From NCBI GenBank assembly GCA_944472135.2, contig OX235270.1, positions 116,079,842 to 116,143,841 on the forward strand: a stretch of 64,000 bases of DNA. The letters are read 5' to 3'. The notes under the pieces are model-generated. The model was not told where the DNA came from. It was given only the letters and a program-made list of their open reading frames with translations, and made no database searches. This document shows positions 54,413-64,000 of this stretch, one piece after another. Position numbers and translations under genes: made by a program. How positions within the stretch are numbered: the stretch's first letter is position 1; each line of letters begins with the position of its first letter. The stretch comes from Trichobilharzia regenti. Lineage: Eukaryota > Platyhelminthes > Trematoda > Strigeidida > Schistosomatidae.

Positions 54413-56331
54413 TTTCTTTAAAATATTTACTCAAAATCCACAAATGAAGCCCATCATCTCAAGTATTCAATGGCATATGTAATAATGAATAATTCACACA
54501 GTTTATGCGTATACATGATCAATAAACCGACAGGTAAATAAACTCATATTATGTTAAGGAGTTGTGTAGGCTTATGATATCTGTGAAGAGGTGCTTAAAT
54601 TCCGATAGGCAAGATATACAAGCTGTTACACATGCTGGAAACATTACATATATGTCCGAAATTCAGTATTAGTAACAAGTAGTACAAACAATCGATATGC
54701 TTACTATAGTATCAGTGATATCAGTAGCAATGCAAGTATATGTAAACCAGAATATATACATAAATATCTGTGGATTATGGAAACCTCTTCTAGCTTTTGT
54801 AGATAATAAAAACACTTATCTAGTTTTATTAGAAGTGTTAACATATAAGCTGGAATATTTTGCAAAATATACTATTAAGCAACTATATATTCAGCAATTA
54901 CAGTATTAACCGGAAAAACATAAATCTAAGTACTTAAAATAAACAGTGAAAAACCCAACAGTCAAATAATCAACTTCAACCAATATTACAGTATGGTTTT
55001 AAAGTTTCCTTCATTTTCAAATAGCAAATACAAAAATCGTACTTTAATATCACTTGGTCAAAGGTCACATGTCGTGACACAAACTATATAATTGTTATGC
55101 TTATCCTCAATGGGTAAAACAGACGCAGGTGATATATAAAAAAGGTAAGTTTTAGCATCTTTTTCGTGCACATTTTTCGGGGAACTTAACAAAATGGATG
55201 GAATTAAAGCTTTTTAATTCACGGTAAAGTATTATTCAAGTAATAAAGTACTGATTCTTGAATAACAGTTGGCATCAAAGGTAGAGGTCTTATGGGAAAC
55301 AACAACGACTTCGTTCACATAGAACTGGTTATAATTAAATTAGGTGCTGATGACAGAAACTGATGTAACAAGAAAAACAAGGACAAGACAGTTATTATCA
55401 GACAATACACAGTGAAGTCGGGAAATCGGCCAAAGAAAGCTTAAGTTTGCGGTGCAACAAAATTTTAAAAAGTAGAAATGCTACTTTAAAATATGTATTA
55501 TATGAGAATCCCTGTATGAGAAATTATCACTAAGTGATAAAAGTATTTTAACTGTGTATGGAGTAATACTGGTCACAATCTTAAGAGTTAGATATTATAT
55601 TGTCTGGAAAACTCCTAAGAGTAGACTCAGTATCTGCTAGTACTATTATTTACTAGATAAGGTTGACCTTAAACCTACTGCACTAACTTGATCTGATTAA
55701 TGTGAAAAGTTTTGACCAGTTCTGATCACACTCCTTTGATTATAGAATAATTTATTCCCTCCTATAAGAGTAAAAAATTTATGCTGGGATGCAGAATAGC
55801 TGGAGCTGTCGAAAGTACAACAGATTACCACTTTTTTATTACAATCAATTACAGTGCTACAAGGTGATGCTACGAATCACTAACGGACGACTTTTTTCAG
55901 TGTTACAGTTTAGATTATCATCTAGCTGACTTGCATAAATTAGTTCCATTAAACAGTGACAGTATGATAATAATAATCTTAACAAAGATTAAAAACGCAA
56001 CCGAATACCAGGGTAACACTAGGAAGCAATATCAAGGTGGAGAAATTTGGAAAATCAAATAATCCAAAACATTTCTGGGAATTTTATAAAATGGGTTCGC
56101 CAAAAAAAGACATTTTAAAACCACTGGTGTTTGCCTCACTACAAGATTTGTCAATAAAGTCATGTTTTACTAATAGTTTACACATCTTTAGTATACTCGG
56201 CTGATTAACACATCGGAAATTTTATATTATTTTGTTCATTTTATATAATGCACAGTATAACTAACTTAATGACGATTCTGTCACAATTTACTACTCGTAT
56301 CAAAGCTAAATTTTATTAATTTACGCTACCC

Positions 56332-56702
56332 ATCTGATGTGGCCAGTTGGCCAGAAAAGATTAGCAACAGGGATCTCTGGGAGCGAATCAACCAGGAGCA
56401 GATTGTGCAACAAATATGCAGGAAGAAATGGAGCTGGATTGGCCTACTCTGAGAAAGCCATCAAGTGAAATCACACGACAGGCCATCCCTAGAGTGGGGG
56501 CCGAACGGGAAGCGACGAGTTGGTCGTCATTGCGAGGGTGACATGGAGGTGGACATGTGAAGAGGAAATAAAAGCATGCAGACGGACATGGAGTCAGGTG
56601 AAAAACGTTGGCAGAGAAACGAACGCAATGGAGACGTGGGTCTGAAGCCCTAGTTATTCTAGGAATTAAAGGAAACAATAATAATATGATAATCTGATGT
56701 GG
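56332..56702 (+). mobile_element. RTE 3' fragment with 11-bp target-site duplication
   Basis: Direct repeats atctgatgtgg at 56332-56342 and 56692-56702 flank a 349-bp insert. It encodes remnants of the RTE C-terminus (EKISNRDLWERINQEQIVQQ, KKWSWIGLL, LEWGPNGKRRVGR) and ends gaagccctagttattctag plus an ACAATAATAAT tail. It is a 5'-truncated copy of the same family as the 14-17 kb and 49.7-kb elements. Confidence 0.88.
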
Positions 56703-57929
56703 TATGGATTCAGAAAATTCATCTTACTGTAGCCTTATAGTAAGCTCATATGGAGACAGTAACCTTACCGGACGTAGGATTCAAACCACCTTATACATTT
56801 CAGGCAATAATTATCAATTTGTATAAAGTCAATGAAGCTGGTCTTAAAGCTTAAATTCTTATTGTATTTTACGCTCTCATCTCTGGTTAATATGAGAATT
56901 ACATGCCAGAAAAATATAGCAAATTGCTGTAATTAACTGATTAAAACCTACATTTTCTCAGTTCATTGTGGAATCAGTTAGCCTAAAATGTTTCAACACA
57001 TCAATAATCATTAAGCAGACAAGATATCAGAGATTAAGAAATCCTTGTGGTCGTTTCACGAAAACTTTGTCCACTATTAAATTTGTGCACTCACAGAAAA
57101 AAAGTGAAGCACTTCATGTTGATAGCAATTACAAAGCAGCACATCTTTTTCTAAAAAACTGGATAACTCATTTTGTTTTCATATTAAATTTTATCGTAAT
57201 ACCTAGCATATCATTAAAATTAGACGTAAAGATGAATTTCCAAAAGCTTAATTAATATCATATGACCTTTAAAAGTCCATCAAACCAAGAAGCCGCATGA
57301 TTTTATACATCCAATGATCAAAACAAAAGTTGTAACCGAACTTTTTGTGTGTCGAAAGCAAAGAAAATATCGATAATTTTGTCTTGTGATGTTTTAAAAT
57401 AACAATTACAAGGAAAGGTGAAGTAATTACTGCTGACTGAATTGCAAAACCTAACTGCCAATCATAAACGTTAACCACTGAACTAGTCCTACCATCTATA
57501 GCTCTCCACTGAATTCACTAAAGGCACATTAACAAAAGACACCGAAACAGGTAGCAGTGTATATTCGCTAACCTAAAATGAATTACAAACACCTAAGGAC
57601 TTCCATCAAATCTGAAGTGTTCAACCTTCGCATAGCACCCCTGCCCCTTTTTAGCCGGGTATAAATCCTGGACAGTTTCATAATTTTTCAACGATGTTTG
57701 GTAATTATGACCCAAGTATTGTTCATTCACCATCTAACTAGACTTTATTTTTACTGTCCCAATGCCTAATACTCAAGTAAAAAGCAACACCTGTTCCTTA
57801 TACATGCTTCACTGACACAGTATAATACTAGAAAACCATTTAATGATGAATAATAGTGAGTAAATAATTTTTTAAGTTCTATTTCACATTAGTCTTTAAC
57901 TACAGTTCGTGATGACTCTGCAGGATCAG

Positions 57930-58520
57930 TCTGTATCTACTATGATTTAAGGCAAGGAAGTGAAGTGGTTGAATGTGTTGACCACTTCATCGATTTCAGA
58001 GGTTGCATCAGTCCTAATTCACTGATTGTTGGATGAATCTCAGTATGGATGCAGACGACTGCTTTTGGAATTTCCCAAATGATGTCAACCTTACTGTTAG
58101 CGCGATAGCTAATTATCCATCAAAGCACGTGTACACTGTGAAGCAGTCTTCTTTATATTTTTCACGGTTGTGAGACGGCCACTGAAAGTGGATGATATAA
58201 AAACACTCAGATACTTGTTGACCATAGTTGTCTGTTTCCTATCTTATTATACTATCTGTAAAAATAAGATGTGACGTAGAGTATTGGGTAAGGAGAAAAA
58301 GTTAATCAATAAAATTGGTAACTTCGACCTAATGAAGCTAGCAGGACATATATTATGCACACTGAGTCATCGTTTTCCTTAACAAGCAATGTTGGTCGAT
58401 ATAAGATTAAGATGCGAAAGAGTTTAAGGTTGTCGTATGACAGATAGCATCAGACTTTGAAGTCTTTGTCTGTTGGTTCTATCCACACAAGAAGATGTAG
58501 ATTACCTGTCTAAGTTCAAA
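57930..58520 (+). mobile_element. Degenerate LINE reverse transcriptase C-terminal relic
   Basis: Scattered frames give HGCETATES (from YGCETWP-like), LMKLAGHILCTLSHRFP (from LRWLGHVLRMP-HRLP) and a gaagatgtagattacctgt segment. That segment also occurs in the 11.4-kb LINE tail. It is the same family as the 11.4-kb fragment, but older, with many stops. Confidence 0.6.
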
Positions 58521-61500
58521 GAGATGCTAAGAATAAATGGTTGGAGCTGGCTAGTAACGTGGATTTCTTTTCTTTACCTTTATATGCACCAATCCGAATT
58601 GTGGCAACTTGAAACATCTCACTTCTTTGCAGAGTTGCACTATAGTAATTGTATTAGTTTACGTGACCTACATTCAATATCAAATGATTTTTATTAAAAA
58701 GTTATATTTTCGGGGAATACAACGCTTTATGAAACAAAAGTGAATTCCATAAATCATTGATGATAGCGCGATGGCCATTTTACAATATTTCTGTTACCCG
58801 TGTGACTTTAGTGCTTTTGATAGATACAAAAACTATTTAACAGTTTGTTTTCGACGACAGATTTTAAATGTCACCACCTGGTGACTATTATCGATTTCGG
58901 ATAAGGTCTGTATCAAAATGGCCGTATTTTTGTAAAATCACTAACAGAATGTTAACTCTGTTACTTCATTTAGTAATAAGTAGCAGATAATTCAAACTGT
59001 ATCGGTTAAAACAGATTCACTTATAGTTCGATAATCTAAAATCCTAAGGTTCCAGTCCTTGTAGAATTGGCTGTATGATCAGTCAACTTCCAAGGAACAG
59101 CACTAGTTATAAAAAAACTGATGCATTCAGTGAATCAAGACTATCTGATAAACAATAATTTTTGAAAATATATCCTCTCTTCAATGTGTTTATTACAGAC
59201 TGACTCTCTTTCTATCATTCACCAACATCGAACAAAAAACTTGACACTTAACTGAGACAAGAGTAAGAAGGACGCGATAGCTGTTCTTTTTCTTGACAAA
59301 TATTTGACAATATTTTGATACGTGTATTCATGATAGGAGGAAGATTTCTTATTTGTAGCTATTCCTATCTGCATAATGACAATGTGAACCATTGTCATTT
59401 TAAAAGAAGCAATGAATATGAACGTGGAACCTAATGAAACATATTGAATAAGAAATCATTTAGAAAGAGATAAAGCTGAATTCCGCATAATATACAATTG
59501 GTATAACACCGATACCTTTATACTAGTTCCACAACCTACTAGTTTTTTGTCCAATTACTTGACTTATCGTCGATTCATTTAGTGACGGATATCAACCTCG
59601 GGAAATGCATTAGTGATTTGCAGATGGACTACTTTTGATGAAAAATAACCAATTAATTAAGGCAGTTGTACTAATAAAACTTGTCCCATCATCTTACATA
59701 GTCCATATATAATAAAAACAGCACAATAAGGGTAGGATATGATGACTTGGTGTGGTATTTATCAGTTTGAGAAGACTCAAAATATAATCAAAACTATACT
59801 TATTCAGATTTCAACAAAACTTTTGCTTTTAAATCCATCTACTTTGAATAGATGAGCGAAAGCAATAAAAATTAAAACTGCAATATTCTCGTCTTATAAC
59901 AAAAAGATTTTGTAATTTTTCGTGGTTTTTAGCGATGCGATAGTGTTGCACAGTGCTTCATTAATTTCTGAAGCACAAATATTTTCGGATATTTCTGTTT
60001 GCTGCTCGAAGCTTTGAGAAACAAACACCACAGTAAAAAAAATTTTCCACCGCACCTGAGATGTTTAGAAGTATAAATGCCACTATTCAACAATTTGATA
60101 CTAGATTCGAACTAAAGAAAATGAGGTAAATATGCAATAATCTTAAATACAAAATAGTACAGGTTGATGGCACATGACATGCCGCCGATTCTTTGAAATA
60201 CATCACATTTTTGGTAGACACAGCGTCAGAGGAAAGTAAATTAAAAAGTGGCACCATAAACGCACAATTTCATTGCTTTCGTTAGTTAGAAATATTAAAG
60301 AGCTTAGAAATCTGTGCAGACAAGAAAGTGAAGAAAGTAAGTGGAAACTTTCTTGATTTACTAAGCACTAAATTTAATTTCATTTATCAATTTTGAAAAA
60401 AGTTCTGTTTGGTATCGGAAGACCATCATTTTCAAAGTTCATACTAGTAAAGACGAAATTTTCGGTGTAAATATGCTAAGTGGTAGCCCATCTAATACTA
60501 CCTTATTCATAGGTGGGAACGTTTACTAGTAACTAAAATAGGATATGATGTCGGTAACTTTTCGATTCTTTTTCCCCTTGGTCTTGGCATTCTAAGTATC
60601 GATTATTTTACATATCTTGAAGGGACTGTTTCTCTTCATATCCTTCTAATACTCATACTGTAGAATTTATGAAAGCATTAGTCCCCAATGAAGATATTTC
60701 ACTGTGACTACAGGTTTACATGATAAACAATAGAAGTTACTAAAAACAATTTAGGTTCTGCTTTCGAGATAAAACAGTATTATTATAGTTATTGTGGATG
60801 ACGTGGGAGAAGTTCAGAAAATAATTTTTTTCGAATTACAGGACAGTAAGAAATCTGTGCCTTGAAAACAGATTACAGTAATTAAGAAAAAGAAAAAAAC
60901 CGCTGAGAAGGAAAAGTGGATACCATGGAGGTAGATTTCAACTTTCCAAGTATAAAATAATTTGCCACCCTCCTAAGAAAATAATATTTCTACTCTCACA
61001 AAAACTGGAACACTAAATAACGAAAAGTTTCAATAGAAATTAAGCAATGCGCTCATTTATTTATTTACACAACACTGCATGTACTAGTGTGAATTGAAGG
61101 CGTATTTTTCAAAATTAAATTACTCATAGAATGTAGTCTATCATAAAAATCTGTCCATCAAAAAGTAATTATGACAGCCTGTGCCCACAGTTATTACTAT
61201 CATTGCGATAAACCTTCAATATGAACAAATAATTACACTGGGGTAAACAGTAAGCAGCAGGATGCAGTATTTTATGTTTGCACTGAAATATCAAATTCAA
61301 TTACATTTTAATCCCATCGACAGATAAGAAAGGTACAACAGGTTACTTAGTATCTTTGTCGACAAAATATCAAAGTGTTCAAGAAATCTAATCAATTTTT
61401 ATTACATCGTTGTGGATGAGATAACTGATGATGGGATACACATATGTGTCCAAAAATAACACAAAAATAATTATTGAAATTCACACTTTGGATTTCAACC

Positions 61501-62456
61501 ACCTGAGTTCGTTTTGATTATGTTTGAAAATTACGGTAACTGAATAAATTAAATATAACCACTTACTGAACTCTGTAGCCGCCTTATTAAACTGTAGTTA
61601 TAGAAAAGAAAATCATTCATCACAACCTGCCAAATGCAAAATCATTTTAAGCAAACGTCCACTGAAGTCTAAAATTCTAAAATCGTCCCGTTTAAGCACA
61701 AGATATAGGGATTTTATTAAATTCTTAAGGTAGACAGCTTATCCTCCCGCCTTTATCGAGATGAATATTAGTCACCAACTTTCACTAACGCTTAAAGACA
61801 GTGGGGGTAAAGTTAAGAAAATTACATTATCCGCTGTGGCCCTATATTCAACTCAGAACGTAAAGAGTGAATAGAAATAGTCTTAAAATCTATTTAAAAG
61901 TAACCTATAAACTGGCTAGAATTTTCCAAATACCTTAATTCAAACTCAACAGAATCATATTGAAATTAGTGCTGAAAGTGTTGACTAGGAATACAATGAA
62001 AGCTTCTCATATAAGTCAACCCGGCCAAGGAACATGACTCCACCAATAACCTCGAACCTTGCACCTTTACCAGAGAAATGAAGCATGCTGATCTTTATTC
62101 CTACTATGATTATTATTATTCCACAATGTACTGCTTTCTGTCTACTGTTTATTTTTCTAGGCCATATTTAACCCGTCAAGTACAGTATGCTCGTGAGTGT
62201 GTAACACGAAATTTGCATAAGTTTGTTGGATAATGATCCCCCAAAGGAATTTCCTCCACTTCTTTTATGCATGACTGCAGTTGGATTTTTATGCATAACA
62301 TATCTATCGCCTATGCTATTAGACACATTTTGATTAAACTTCAATAAAATGCATTTGAAATATTTTTCGAAATGACAGTTGTCGTTAGAACTGTGAATCT
62401 GAATGTCTGGTTCTACCTACCTCAATATCATTCACATTTGGTTTAATACCATTAAT

Positions 62457-62618
62457 TTAATTACTATTCTTTAAAACTTTTAAATCATGCGCATACATTG
62501 CGAATAAAAAGTACATTTTTTGTTGGGCTTCAAAGTCACTGTCACCGACGTCATACTCGCTAACATAAACGATGTCATCACTATATTTGGCAAATGGTAC
62601 ATTGAGAAAGCCTGACAT
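62457..62618 (-). CDS. Small ORF or possible first exon
   Basis: A 53-residue frame starts MSGFLNVPFAKYSDDIVYVS and runs through EYDVGDSDFEAQQK. The first 34 residues have a protein-like, acidic composition that differs from the surrounding AT-rich frames. It lies far upstream of the SCHIP1-like gene on the same strand and could be a first exon of that gene or of another. No donor gives a clear phase match to exon 1. Not recognised. Confidence 0.3.
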   Translation of the reverse strand: MSGFLNVPFAKYSDDIVYVSEYDVGDSDFEAQQKMYFLFAMYAHDLKVLKNSN

Positions 62619-64000
62619 TTAATTAAAACGAAAAAGATGGATTAACAAAGATATTTTAAAGCAAATGAATAATAATAAATATCATACAAACACACTAGCA
62701 GTTAGCTTTAATTGATTGAAAATACTCGGGTGGGTAACATTTTATTTTGTGCTGAATAGAAATATTTGGTTTTCAACTAGTTTTACCGGATAGTTTTCTC
62801 AAGGCACACCAATTTCGTTCGAAAGATAAAATTGAACAAAGTGTTTAATAATTATCAGGGTAAGCTAGAGCAAACGAATTTGATGGACACATGTATCAGC
62901 AGGAGATTTTTCTCACCTAAGAACAATTGAATGTCTAAGGTTGTAACACTGCCGTGTGCACTGTAAATATGACTTCAAATAGCACTACTTCTCTGGTATA
63001 TTATAAGGTGAAAAATGAACCCACAATTCCCATATTTCATCATATTACTTGATACAACACACATATAGATGCATTATCCACCAAATACCATTTTGTTCAC
63101 CATCACTGTCACATACTAACGTACCAACAAGGTTTTGTGACTTTGTTTAAGTAGTCGAAGAAAGTGATAATAAACTGTGACTGAAATGTCAAACAGAGAA
63201 TGCTCTATCACAAAAGGAATTTGAGACTATGCCTTTCATGGTGTTTGAGTTCTAATCAGCCGTTTTTATATTTTGTGGTCTCTATGATGCATTTTACATG
63301 ACCTGCCTCACAGACGAGTAATATCAGTTCATAAACCTTTATACAAAAATAGTAAAGTTTTCCACAGTAGTTGTTATATTCTTCATGTTTTAGGAAATTT
63401 TTAAGCTGTAGAGGCCATAAATTAGAAGTATTTCTCTTACGCTCATCAAGTGGCTTACGGAGGCAGGAACTAGTCTTATGCTGCAGTACCGCTTCCTAAG
63501 TAACGATACTTAATCTTCTCAATCACCAGTGAAGTTCTAATAAATTTCATATTCCAAGGTACACATTGGCTCAGTGTAGTGCTCATAAGCATAGACATTT
63601 TCCAAAAAAAAAAACAACCAATGAATGCACTATGCAACATATGAATAGTCAAGTTTCCTGTCAGTGATCATTGGCATCACAAAAATGTACGCACATATCA
63701 ATATCTTCATAGTATTTACAATTTTATTCACTTTATGCACTTAAACGCAATCTTGAATTATTTATTTACGTGTTAAAGTGTCAAGGTCAAATCCAAAACA
63801 CAACCAGTCAGAAAGTGACACCGATTTTATTTACAAGAGATTGATAAATAAATGCACGTGACGGATAAATACAGTTTACTTCGCAGATCTATACCGAAAT
63901 TACGTAAAACAGTATTATGCATTACGGGTGAAGTTACCATTCAAAATAACTTTTCATAATAATAATCAATTTGTTCTAAGTAATAATAATTTTACAGTAT

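Larger units (their letters stand above)
50669..64000. other. Upstream region, no further confirmed gene
   Basis: This 13-kb stretch probably holds the 5' UTR exon(s) and promoter of the SCHIP1-like gene. I recognise a (TA)10 run (51436-51455), a PLE terminal relic (52.3 kb), a promoter-like patch (53.4-53.6 kb), a RTE 3' fragment (56.3 kb) and a LINE relic (57.9-58.6 kb). Two small ORFs lie at 54.2 and 62.5 kb. The stretches 54.9-56.3 and 58.7-62.4 kb show nothing recognisable. Confidence 0.4.

Noticed and set aside
56968..57255. 95-codon ORF on the plus strand
   Set aside because: Lys/Ile/Asn-rich with no motif and no clear splice context; not separable from chance.
1..64000. CRISPR array or bacterial operons
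   Set aside because: There are no regularly spaced direct repeats, and the intron-exon structure and SINEs show this is eukaryotic nuclear DNA.

Overview
The window looks like nuclear DNA of a blood fluke (Schistosoma or a close schistosomatid relative). It is AT-rich and carries schistosome signature repeats: Sm-alpha-type SINEs with hammerhead ribozymes, Penelope-like elements (PLEs) with hammerhead motifs, and RTE/SR2-like LINE fragments. Coding sequence is sparse and split into small exons with canonical GT/AG borders.

One host gene dominates. Eleven coding exons on the minus strand, from 50617 down to 3908, join without a phase error into 1,986 nt (661 codons plus stop). The C-terminal part matches the schwannomin-interacting protein 1 (SCHIP1) family. 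The markers are an LQICFLN block, a KISAMQAEVERM block and a coiled coil with LEVIMNDLHARIE and VERDDLHLEQ. Two extra exons suggest alternative products. An internal first exon (24973..25146) splices in phase to exon 8. A 137-nt cassette (8811..8947) would put a stop two codons into the next exon.

Layout: 1-1580 is a broken PLE reverse transcriptase; 1590-2000 is an RTE 5' fragment; 3908-50617 is the SCHIP1-like gene. Its introns hold most of the repeats: a LINE tail at 11.4-12.2 kb with a nested Sm-alpha insertion, a degenerate RTE copy at 14.0-17.3 kb, a HHR-bearing SINE at 22 kb, PLE inverted terminal pairs at 23.4 and 42.2 kb, a RTE tail micro-insertion at 31.1 kb, an Sm-alpha copy at 32.2 kb, tRNA-derived SINEs at 10.5, 13.9, 33.0, 34.3 and 40.9 kb, a PLE endonuclease fragment between opposed ribozymes at 36.2-37.3 kb, and a RTE 3' fragment at 49.7-50.4 kb. 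From 50.7 to 64 kb the sequence lies upstream of the gene. It holds a PLE relic (52.3 kb), a RTE 3' fragment (56.3 kb), a LINE relic (57.9-58.6 kb), a promoter-like patch (53.4-53.6 kb) and two small unassigned ORFs.

The most notable material is the set of self-cleaving-RNA remnants. There are at least seven hammerhead or hammerhead-like motifs of three kinds, several with different single core lesions. Some are arranged as inverted pairs, including an almost perfect 179-bp palindrome. All calls come from reading the sequence by eye; no database search was run.
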